Positions 1 to 5,825 of a DNA stretch of 6,153 nucleotides are shown piece after piece. This DNA is from an uncultured Candidatus Methylacidiphilales bacterium (lineage in GTDB: Bacteria > Verrucomicrobiota > Verrucomicrobiia > Methylacidiphilales > CALFVM01), in NCBI GenBank assembly GCA_937928665.1, contig CALFVM010000017.1:1-6153 (forward strand). The letters are read 5' to 3'. The first letter of the stretch is position 1; the number at the start of each line of letters is the position of its first letter. The position numbers and the translations under genes are program-made. The notes beneath the pieces were generated by a model. It was not told where the DNA came from, ran no database searches, and saw nothing but the letters and a program-made list of their open reading frames with translations.

Positions 1-1959
1 AGTAAGAGAGGAAGGTTTTAGTTCGACGTACAATTGATGGTTTTGGCGACGATCTGGCCCTCGGCCGTGGGTGCCGAGGACGTCAGGGGTGAGGCCGGCG
101 GTTTCCCAATAGATGATAGGGCGGAAGGTGTAACGGGTCCGGCCCGGGCTTGGCTGATTGAGTTCGACCCGTTCACAAAAGAGAGCGTAGCCGAGGGTGG
201 CGAGAACGGGGGTGGTGCCAATGCCTTTGGTTGACCCGATTCGGATAGGAACGACCATGCCCACATTTTTGCCAAAAGGGAACTCATGGTCTCCCGTCGG
301 AGCAAGTTGGTTCGCAGCAAATCCGCGATTCACCGTCAGGGCGGTGGCACCGCTGAGGGAGGCGAGTTCAGTGGCTTTGCCGAGACCGTAGCGGTTGGGC
401 CCGGTGCGAATCCAGTCGAAGATTTGCGTGGTGAGCGCATCCATGTCAGATGCGGTGTATTTGGCTTCAAAACTGCCGCCGTAGCCGGGGATGGGTTGGG
501 ACAGTTTGTTGCGCAAGTAGGCGTAAACCTGTTGATTCCGAGGTATCCCCGAGTAATCGAAAGTGGAACTGAAGTTGTCGGCCCGCTTAAAAAAGTAGTC
601 CTTTCCGCCGAGCCGGGAGGCGAAGGCGATTGTTTTGTCGAACGCATCCATGCGGAAAAAGTTGGCTGTGCTGTCGGATGTTCGGTTGTCGGTAGTGATG
701 GGCCACATGGAAATGCGGGGTTCATTGAAGAGGTTGACTTCGGGTGCACGGCTATGGGCCGTCAGGAAAAATCCGCGCTGGGCGGTTCGCTCGGCAAAGT
801 TCCCTACCGATGACCCGGTGCCAAGATTTGCGCCCTGTCGTTGGCGGCCCGAAGCGGTCGTAAAGCCTTGGTCGGAGAAAACAAGTTCGGCCGAGGAAGC
901 GTAGAAACGGCTCAGGTCATTTTGCAGGAGAATGCGGCGACTGATGGCGGCATCGGTCGTGTTTTCTGTGCCTCCCTGAGAGCCTCCAAACTGGATGCGC
1001 GGGGCCAGATCGTAGATGGCCGCTTTGTCGGGGGCGATGTCGCTGTAGCGGAAGACCGAACTCAGGGAGACATTGGCCGGATGGCCGGGGTAGCGTTGGA
1101 ATTCGTTTTGAATCGGCTGATTCCGACCCCACGTGCGTTCAAAATCGCTCATTGTGATGGGAATGTCCCAGTAGGAACCTTCGCTGGCAGTGTTGATGTT
1201 GACCTTGGCGGTTTCATCATCGGTCCAGTAGGCAATCCGGGCCACGGGGGGATTCGCGGCTGTCGCGCCGGGCACGTTCACGGTGTTGGTTCCGGAAGCG
1301 GTGGGCAGGATGATGGTGCCGTCGGCGAGGACATAACTCCATTTGACAGGCATGGGGATTTCATCGGTTTCACCTCCTGGAGCGACAAGGGGGGAGGCGG
1401 TGGCGGAGAAACCCTCAACAGCTGTGGCAGCACTGCCTCCGGCGCGGGGATCGACGATGGGGAAAACCCGGTTGTCCATGGGACCGACTTTGGTCCCGAG
1501 AGGTTGGTTCAGATCTACCCAAAGGGCCCGATTGGTGTGCCAATTGTTTGGGGGAACCTCGGAGGCTGCGGAAGGGTTGTAGGTGCTGGTGGGGAGGATG
1601 GGATTGTCCCAGGAGTAGAGTTTGTAGATTTTGGATAACTCCCCGTTGGATTTCCAGGTTCGGATCATGCCAGGTTGTGAGGCCCATGCGACGGGTTCGG
1701 CGGCAGTGCCTTCCGAAGTGGCGGCGGTGATCTGCGCCATGACGAGGTTGGTCGGCAGGGTGGCATAACGTTGCGCCTGGAGCCCAGCGGCATATGATTT
1801 GGCCGACTTTAATTCGGCAGCCGTGCTGGTGAGAAACGAAACGGCTAAGGCGGTCATGAGGACAAGGGCACCGAGGACAAGCATCAGGGCAAATCCATGA
1901 GTGCGGCCTGGCTTGCGGACGTGCCTGGCGAAGGTGGGGAGAAGATTTGACCAATTCAT
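1..1959 (-). CDS. vccA: Verru_Chthon cassette protein A, giant GspK-like pseudopilin (3' end outside window)
   Basis: The frame is open from the ATG at 1959 to the left edge: 653 residues with no stop, so the C-terminus is missing. A basic leader (residues 1-22) ends in THG-FALM, and a hydrophobic helix follows at about 23-43. This is a class III prepilin-type signal, but mature position 5 is Leu27 instead of Glu. Residues 244-261 read YWTDDETAKVNINTASEG; the DE-x-x-K-x-N-x-N core resembles a conserved segment of GspK minor pseudopilins. Residues 411-418 (FNEPRISM) and the early WASQPGMIRTW segment are, as I recall, typical of the cassette A family, whose members are very long. The protein is probably anchored in the inner membrane and then incorporated in, or capping, a pseudopilus-like structure; this role is inferred. 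It is the last cassette gene, 100 bases after D, with no Shine-Dalgarno sequence. A TTG at 1966 opens a different frame and is not the start. Confidence 0.88.
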   Translation of the reverse strand, partial: MNWSNLLPTFARHVRKPGRTHGFALMLVLGALVLMTALAVSFLTSTAAELKSAKSYAAGLQAQRYATLPTNLVMAQITAATSEGTAAEPVAWASQPGMIRTWKSNGELSKIYKLYSWDNPILPTSTYNPSAASEVPPNNWHTNRALWVDLNQPLGTKVGPMDNRVFPIVDPRAGGSAATAVEGFSATASPLVAPGGETDEIPMPVKWSYVLADGTIILPTASGTNTVNVPGATAANPPVARIAYWTDDETAKVNINTASEGSYWDIPITMSDFERTWGRNQPIQNEFQRYPGHPANVSLSSVFRYSDIAPDKAAIYDLAPRIQFGGSQGGTENTTDAAISRRILLQNDLSRFYASSAELVFSDQGFTTASGRQRQGANLGTGSSVGNFAERTAQRGFFLTAHSRAPEVNLFNEPRISMWPITTDNRTSDSTANFFRMDAFDKTIAFASRLGGKDYFFKRADNFSSTFDYSGIPRNQQVYAYLRNKLSQPIPGYGGSFEAKYTASDMDALTTQIFDWIRTGPNRYGLGKATELASLSGATALTVNRGFAANQLAPTGDHEFPFGKNVGMVVPIRIGSTKGIGTTPVLATLGYALFCERVELNQPSPGRTRYTFRPIIYWETAGLTPDVLGTHGRGPDRRQNHQLYVELKPSSLT

Positions 1960-2059
1960 GGTGCAAAAGGGAATCTGACGACTAGAGGGGTGATTGAGTG
2001 GATTTGGATTTTATGTTGATGATGTCCATACAATTAAGGTGCAATAGCAATAATTGAGG

Positions 2060-2716
2060 TCAAGGCTGAAACGGTCGAACGCGTCCGAGCACCGGGTCGA
2101 GGAGCAGCGTGATGAAATTGTAGGAAGGCCGGTCGGCAAGAGACGGAGCGCGTTCGGACCGAATGCTGAGGGTCCAGGGATGGGTTGGTTCTGGGTTGAG
2201 ATCGGTGCTCCCGTCCGGCCGGAAGGTGAAGACGATGTAAGGCAGACCCCGCGCCGCGATGGGGATGGCGGGACCGGATTCAGCAGACCGGGCGAGAGGT
2301 GCCTGGGAGGAGGTGCCCGGGGTAAGAACGGTGGAGAAAAGATTGGCATTGGCGGTGTCGATGATCATGGAACCAGGAAGGAGTTTGGGCGGGGTGACCC
2401 ATTCAGGAACGGTATTGCCGCCGGTCGGAATGACGCTGGCGATCATCCGGTAGCGTGCGTCGGGTCCGGTGCCGACCTGGTAGATACGGAACTCGACGGG
2501 CAGATTGCGGGTGATAGCGGTTTGCCGGGCAATATTGAGCTGATCGCCGATCAGCCCGGCGGCACTGGTGAGGGTGCTGGATTCGGTGAGAGAGCGGAAG
2601 GCCGGCGCAGTGAGGGCGGCGAGGGCACCAATCACGACGATGACAATCAGAAGTTCCACAAGGGTAAAGCCCCGGGCCGATGGGCGGGGGAGGAGGCGAT
2701 TGGGGGAGGAGTTCAT
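2060..2716 (-). CDS. vccD: Verru_Chthon cassette protein D, GspH-like pseudopilin
   Basis: This is a complete 218-residue protein. A basic leader (1-16) ends in SARG, followed by FTLVELLIVIVVIGALAAL from residue 17. That is a textbook type IV pilin/pseudopilin N-terminus, with cleavage after Gly16 and Glu21 at mature position 5. Residues 63-79 (ARQTAITRNLPVEFRIY) have the look of the conserved region after the helix in GspH-type pseudopilins. Residues 165-173 (FRPDGSTDL) and the C-terminal DPVLGRVRPFQP fit cassette protein D as I remember it. The predicted path is insertion by its N-terminal helix into the inner membrane, processing by a prepilin peptidase, and assembly into a pilus-like complex. 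The start is the only ATG ahead of the leader; there is no clear ribosome binding site in the 29 bases after C. Family assignment is strong, but function beyond pilin-like assembly is inference. Confidence 0.9.
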   Translation of the reverse strand: MNSSPNRLLPRPSARGFTLVELLIVIVVIGALAALTAPAFRSLTESSTLTSAAGLIGDQLNIARQTAITRNLPVEFRIYQVGTGPDARYRMIASVIPTGGNTVPEWVTPPKLLPGSMIIDTANANLFSTVLTPGTSSQAPLARSAESGPAIPIAARGLPYIVFTFRPDGSTDLNPEPTHPWTLSIRSERAPSLADRPSYNFITLLLDPVLGRVRPFQP

Positions 2717-2745
2717 AGCGGGTGATTTATGTGATGGATGTTGGG

Positions 2746-4011
2746 TCAGTCCTTACTCCATTTTGCGCCGGTAACCTGGATCGTGGCCCGGAGAACGCGA
2801 TGGCTGATACCGTTATCGGCAAGTTGAGTCGTATAGGTTTGAAGGTCGTCATCGAAGTAGTCGGCGGCATTGGCAGCGGTCGGACCGGATCGGGTGTGGA
2901 AGGTGTTGGGAGGGAGGCGGAGTTCAGGCGGAATCTGATCCCCGTGCTTGGTGGAAAGGCGTTGGGCGTCGGCGTCGGTGATGGCAACCATGGCCACTTC
3001 GACCAGAGGTGGAAGTTGGTTGCGCATGAGCTTGACGAGGGCCAGTGGGTCATTGGCACCGGCGGGCCCGCCGCCCAGACGAGTGGTGCGGAGGCTGTTG
3101 TCAACCGTGACACTGCCGGATTGGACCTCCCAAGACCGTGAATCGTACAGATAGCGCGGGGCGAGTTTACCACCAAAACGGTTGTCCGTGATTGGGCCGA
3201 CTAACTGATCTTCGTCGATGAACGAGATTTGGGGGCGAATCACCATCATGACGATGTTGGAACCGATCGCGCGAGGACGGGATTTTCCTGCGGGGGGGCT
3301 GATTCCGGAAAAGCCGAGATCGACGAGACCATTGCTGATCCAGGTGCGATCGTAGATATACTGGCTGCCGGTGGGTTTGGTTGAGTTGTAGACCGCGAAC
3401 TCTTCGCTGGGTTGAACCCATTGCATCAGGCGGAATCGGCGACGGGTTTCGGAACCCATAAGATTGCGAATGAAGTCAGGCCACACCGATTTGTCATCGG
3501 CATACTCCAGAAAAAAGCCGACGGCGTTGAGCAGGTTATTGAGACCGCGGAAGTCGGCGGGTTGCTTGACAACACCAAGCGGTGCCTGAAAGAAAACGGC
3601 GTGGCCCTGCGTGTTATTCGTGTTGGCACCGGGGACCAAGGTGTTGGCTGGACCGGAGAGAAAGTGGAGTTCGGAGGCCCGTGCGTAGCCAAGAGGGGTG
3701 AATCCGGCGGCACTGGTCCGGGGTTGGGGCGGGTTACCCCCGTCCACGTAATCGTGGTAGCTCATGAGCGTGGCCTGACCTAGTGACCGGGCCATGGCAT
3801 CAAAACCGGCACGTGCTCCTTGAAAGGCACTGATTTTTGAACTCGTGTTCTTCCAGACGTCCGCGACGGCCGCCGTCATTTGCAGAACCATGGCCAAAAC
3901 AATAATCATCACGGTGCTGGCGATCAGAAGTTCCAAAACCGTGAACCCGGCGTGGCGCACCGACCTTGCCATGCGGTTCTTGGCGTCTGAGATCGGTAAC
4001 CTCTGCCTCAT
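2746..4011 (-). CDS. vccC: Verru_Chthon cassette protein C, GspJ-like pseudopilin
   Basis: This is a complete 421-residue protein. Leader residues 1-22 end in RHAG, then FTVLELLIASTVMIIVLAMV forms the membrane and assembly helix, with Glu27 at mature position 5. It is about twice the length of typical GspJ, the nearest functional analogue, and the extra length is in the body. Landmarks are VGFFLEYADD (164-173), FRLMQWVQPSEEFAVYN (193-209), AIGSNIVMMVIRP (248-260) and LPPLVEVAMVAI (333-344); the last segments resemble GspJ-type beta strands. Near the C-terminus VLRATIQVTGAKW is also typical. The start ATG overlaps the B stop in ATGA, which suggests translational coupling. A second Met at residue 14 would still keep a leader, but the overlap favours the first. 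Expected location: inner membrane, then a pseudopilus tip. Its role is inferred from family resemblance. Confidence 0.88.
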   Translation of the reverse strand: MRQRLPISDAKNRMARSVRHAGFTVLELLIASTVMIIVLAMVLQMTAAVADVWKNTSSKISAFQGARAGFDAMARSLGQATLMSYHDYVDGGNPPQPRTSAAGFTPLGYARASELHFLSGPANTLVPGANTNNTQGHAVFFQAPLGVVKQPADFRGLNNLLNAVGFFLEYADDKSVWPDFIRNLMGSETRRRFRLMQWVQPSEEFAVYNSTKPTGSQYIYDRTWISNGLVDLGFSGISPPAGKSRPRAIGSNIVMMVIRPQISFIDEDQLVGPITDNRFGGKLAPRYLYDSRSWEVQSGSVTVDNSLRTTRLGGGPAGANDPLALVKLMRNQLPPLVEVAMVAITDADAQRLSTKHGDQIPPELRLPPNTFHTRSGPTAANAADYFDDDLQTYTTQLADNGISHRVLRATIQVTGAKWSKD

Positions 4012-4538
4012 GACGTGCCCCGGTCTGACACATGAATGGGAAAACGGCGTTCTTTGGAGGGATCATTTTGCTCGCGCTTGAAGACAAGCGAAATGACCGC
4101 CGTTTTCATGACAACTTGACGGGTAGGATCGGTCCGTCCGGTTGCTCGAATCTCGCTTCCCTGAACCTTGGTATCATTAAGGGTTACCGTTGCTTTGAAA
4201 ATCCAGTCCGGCGGGTCACCTCCGCCCGAGGCGAATAACTCGCGCCCTTCAAAGTCATAGTAATAGGTCTGCGGCGTGGCGAATTCGGAGCGAAGTTTGG
4301 CGAAGGATGCGGCCTCGATTTGGCGGGCGAGTTGTGCGACGATCTCGGCTTCGATATTTGCCCGATTGGCCTCTTGAAACGCATTCAGGCCGACGGGCAT
4401 AAGGCCGATCACGGCGATGACGGAGATCGCCACAATCCCGAGGGCGAGCACAACTTCAACCAGACTGAAGCCCTTTCGCTTCCACGAGATCAAGCTTCGC
4501 CCATTTTCATTTTCCGGGAAGACGTTGACGAAGTCCAT
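4008..4538 (-). CDS. vccB: Verru_Chthon cassette protein B, GspI-like pseudopilin
   Basis: This is a complete 176-residue protein and the first gene of the cassette. A 23-residue leader ending in KRKG precedes FSLVEVVLALGIVAISVIAV. Cleavage is expected after Gly23, and Glu28 is mature position 5. After the helix comes LMPVGLNAFQEANRANIEAE (46-65), a continuation of the pilin helix; YYDFEGRELFA (93-103) and the strand AVISLVFKRE (147-156) follow. Size and the SLVEV-x-LALGI core resemble GspI. In type II secretion, GspI nucleates the tip complex with J and K, so being transcribed first would fit a similar seed role here; that is inference. The stop TGA overlaps the C start by four bases. No Shine-Dalgarno sequence lies before the ATG; an AT-rich promoter-like island does. 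Confidence 0.88.
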   Translation of the reverse strand: MDFVNVFPENENGRSLISWKRKGFSLVEVVLALGIVAISVIAVIGLMPVGLNAFQEANRANIEAEIVAQLARQIEAASFAKLRSEFATPQTYYYDFEGRELFASGGGDPPDWIFKATVTLNDTKVQGSEIRATGRTDPTRQVVMKTAVISLVFKREQNDPSKERRFPIHVSDRGTS

Positions 4539-4548
4539 GCTTTGTCAA

Positions 4549-4620
4549 GAGTTAGGAGCAAAAGTGATTAAAAATTAAATTAAATATGAATGTATTATGA
4601 AAAATTGCAATCACTTTAGA
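4549..4620 (-). promoter_or_regulatory. Putative promoter region of the cassette operon
   Basis: This AT-rich island lies 10 to 80 bases before the B start codon in otherwise GC-rich DNA. Reading the minus strand, TTGCAA is followed after 17-18 bases by an ATATTTA stretch, a weak -35/-10 pair. A perfect 9-base inverted repeat, AAAGTGATT (4561-4569) and AATCACTTT (4609-4617), brackets the island with 39 bases between the arms, as a regulator site might. A TTGACA at 4548-4543 is too close to the ATG to be the -35 box for this gene. The promoter is inferred from composition and position. Confidence 0.35.
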
Positions 4621-4822
4621 CCTCGTCAGTGCGACGGTTGCGATCGTTCCGAAGGTTGGCTTGACGACTTGGTGAACGGTCGAGTTGGTCCGGCGGGTAG
4701 GATGAAGGAACTTCGGCCCATGCCCCCACGTGGAATCTACCATGTCCATACATTGCCCATGCGGATGCCCGACAAAAACCATAAGAAAGCGTATGCTTCC
4801 GGGCGTTTTCTTGCAACTATCA

Positions 4823-4841
4823 CCTAACCAAAGCGGTTAGG
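4823..4841 (-). terminator. Candidate hairpin terminator after the epimerase-like operon
   Basis: CCTAACC and GGTTAGG form a perfect 7-base stem with a 5-base loop, starting about 49 bases after the stop of the 94-residue gene. That is where transcription of the pair should end, before the cassette promoter. No U-tract follows on the minus strand, so it would be an atypical intrinsic terminator. A 7-base stem can easily arise by chance in a window of this size. Confidence 0.25.
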
Positions 4842-4889
4842 CTTCGGGTGGACTCTTCCCCTTCCGAAAGGTCTCGTCACTTTCATGCA

Positions 4890-5174
4890 TCACGGATCCG
4901 GAAAAAAGCCCGGCTCCATCCGTAGCTCGTGCGCGTCGGCGTCGATGAACAGGGGGGATTCCGGCAGGTAGGTGATGGCGAGGATGTCGGCGGGGACGAG
5001 GCGGAGGGAGATTTGTTCGAGATAGCCGGCTTCGCCCAGGATGAGACCGTCCAGGCGGAGGAAGTCGGGGTCGTCCGGATCGCTGCCGAGCCAGCCGGAG
5101 ATGGCAGCATCCCCCACGATGACGACGCGGGCGAAAGAGCCCTGGCGCATCCGGGCGACCATTTCAGGGTTCAT
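4890..5174 (-). CDS. Hypothetical acidic 94-residue protein, downstream of RmlC-like gene
   Basis: I do not recognise this protein. It is short and acidic, with a run of Asp near residues 32-37 (DPDDPD) and an alternation of hydrophobic and charged residues that suggests a small soluble alpha/beta fold, for example ARVVIVGDAAISGW and DGLILGEAGYLEQISLRLVP. It has no signal peptide, membrane helix or cysteine cluster. The start was taken at the first ATG, 15 bases after the stop of the epimerase-like gene; Met5 or Met9 are alternatives, and none has a Shine-Dalgarno sequence. Codons are mostly C-ending like those of the upstream gene, which supports it as real coding sequence, and the tight spacing implies one transcript and perhaps a shared role. 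An antisense frame here is a shadow caused by high GC. Function is unknown. Confidence 0.65.
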   Translation of the reverse strand: MNPEMVARMRQGSFARVVIVGDAAISGWLGSDPDDPDFLRLDGLILGEAGYLEQISLRLVPADILAITYLPESPLFIDADAHELRMEPGFFPDP

Positions 5175-5189
5175 CGGCGTGGCGGGGGG

Positions 5190-5645
5190 TCAGCGAAACT
5201 GAACGGTCCAGTCCCAGGGGATGGCGGGGTCGTTCCAAGGCCGACGCCGTTCATCGGGGTTGGAGGCGTTGTAAGGTTCGCTGGGGAGATTGACGAGGAG
5301 AGTTTCGGTGAGGCCGAGGGCGCGGAACCCGTGGTAGATGCCGGGGGGAATGATGACCAGGGAGGGGGAGAACTCGCCGGTGACATGGCAATGGACGCGG
5401 CCACGGGTGGGGCTGTCGGGGCGGTCGTCGAAGAAAGCGATCTGGCACATGCCTTTGATGACGGTCATGGCGTCGGTCTGGACGTGGTGCGCGTGCCAGG
5501 CTTTGATGACGCCGGGGTAGATGGTGCTGAAATAGGCCTGGCCGAAGCCGGGAAAGTGGGGGTCGTCCCGCCGCAGGATTTCCATGACGCGCCCGCGGTC
5601 GTCGCAGTGGGGGCGGAGGGGAAAGATCTGGAGTCCGTCAAGCAT
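5190..5645 (-). CDS. dTDP-4-dehydrorhamnose 3,5-epimerase family protein (RmlC-like cupin)
   Basis: This is a 151-residue cytoplasmic protein of the RmlC cupin superfamily. The opening DGLQIFPLRPHCDDRGRVME matches the usual start of the family, where D-x-RG follows the first strand. VIKAWHAHHVQTD (46-58) is the region of the catalytic His, with His51, His53 and His54 as candidates. DDRPDSPTRG (73-82) and IPPGIYHGF (99-107) correspond to the conserved DxR-x-SPTxG and PxGxxHGF segments. EPYNASNPDE followed by WNDPAIPWDW (137-146) matches the RmlC C-terminus, with Tyr125 near the place of the catalytic Tyr. Canonical RmlC converts dTDP-4-keto-6-deoxyglucose to the rhamnose epimer; this shorter subgroup may act on another nucleotide sugar. 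No rmlA, rmlB or rmlD is nearby. The frame stays open upstream to 5909, but that extension is Pro/His/Arg-rich and unlike the family, so the ATG at 5645 was chosen. Confidence 0.85.
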   Translation of the reverse strand: MLDGLQIFPLRPHCDDRGRVMEILRRDDPHFPGFGQAYFSTIYPGVIKAWHAHHVQTDAMTVIKGMCQIAFFDDRPDSPTRGRVHCHVTGEFSPSLVIIPPGIYHGFRALGLTETLLVNLPSEPYNASNPDERRRPWNDPAIPWDWTVQFR

Positions 5646-5697
5646 GATGCGGTTGTAGCGGAGAGCAGGGGAGTAAGGCGAGCGTTCTCGTGCGGCG

Positions 5698-5745
5698 GCC
5701 GCTTTACAATTTTTGTCCTGGGCGAGACAAAAATTGTGAGGCGGT
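5698..5745. repeat. Perfect 12-base inverted repeat, extended hairpin
   Basis: ACAATTTTTGTC (5706-5717) and GACAAAAATTGT (5726-5737) are exact reverse complements around an 8-base loop, CTGGGCGA. In a plus-strand RNA the stem extends outward to about 20 pairs (5698-5717 with 5726-5745) using four G-U pairs; on the minus strand those pairs become C-A mismatches. The centre is AT-rich in GC-rich surroundings. It could be an operator, or a 5' leader hairpin of the symporter transcript. Neither arm is followed by a clean U-tract, so a standard terminator is less likely. Confidence 0.8.
5703..5730 (-). promoter_or_regulatory. Possible promoter for the RmlC-like gene, inside the inverted repeat
   Basis: Reading the minus strand, TTGTCT (5730-5725) is followed after 16 bases by TGTAAA (5708-5703), each matching the sigma-70 consensus at four of six positions. 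Transcription would begin about 50 bases before the ATG at 5645. The boxes lie within the inverted repeat, so a protein bound there could block them. The match is weak and no activity is shown. Confidence 0.22.
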
Positions 5746-5825
5746 GGTGAAGCGTGGGAATGAAGCGGGGCGGAGGAGATGGAATTGGGGTTGAGGTTTG
5801 GGGCGGGGGCCATCAGCCTGTGGCG

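Larger units (their letters stand above)
4539..4889. other. Intergenic region upstream of the pseudopilin cassette
   Basis: These 351 bases separate cassette gene B from the 94-residue gene, both on the minus strand. The left part, about 4560-4610, is very AT-rich and probably holds the cassette promoter. The middle, about 4620-4800, has normal GC content and no convincing gene. A 76-codon plus-strand frame (4597-4827) exists, but it has no ribosome binding site, lies head-on to its neighbours, and does not read like a known protein. The right part carries a short hairpin (4823-4841). Confidence 0.6.
5646..5825. promoter_or_regulatory. Divergent intergenic region, RmlC-like gene / symporter
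   Basis: These 180 bases lie between two divergent start codons and must hold both promoters unless either gene is read from further away. The only clear structure is the inverted repeat near 5706-5737. The rest is G-rich on the plus strand with no obvious -10 box. An ATG at 5760 is in frame with the symporter, but it would add a glycine-rich stretch unlike the family. Confidence 0.55.

Noticed and set aside
1415..1966. A 183-codon minus-strand frame starting at TTG just before gene A.
   Set aside because: It is His, Arg, Pro and Cys rich and out of frame with gene A, which reads as a family protein without break from 1959 to 1. No frameshift is needed.
2054..2725. A 223-codon plus-strand frame antisense to cassette gene D.
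   Set aside because: Its coordinates nearly mirror gene D, whose pilin signal and family motifs are clear. The antisense product is low-complexity Gly/Arg/Glu-rich.
2022..4752. The 11-mer ATGTCCATACA occurs at 2022-2032 and 4742-4752, in the spacers before A and before B.
   Set aside because: Several 11-base direct repeats are expected by chance in 6 kb, and the flanks do not match.
4767..4804. Nested GCCCG/CGGGC and AAGC/GCTT pairings that resemble a plus-strand terminator.
   Set aside because: The outer stem is only 5 bases with a long loop, the inner one 4 bases, and no plus-strand gene ends here.
4597..4827. Plus-strand 76-codon frame with two Cys clustered near the start (CDGC) and a PRGIYHV stretch faintly like the N-terminus of IS200/REP-type transposases.
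   Set aside because: The resemblance is a few residues only, with no His-x-His or Tyr motif following. It starts in the AT-rich promoter island, lacks a ribosome binding site and is head-on to both neighbours.
4929..5750. A 273-codon plus-strand frame antisense to the RmlC-like and 94-residue genes.
   Set aside because: It is Gly, Val, Asp and Glu rich with no family likeness, and is explained as a shadow of two C-ending genes in GC-rich DNA.
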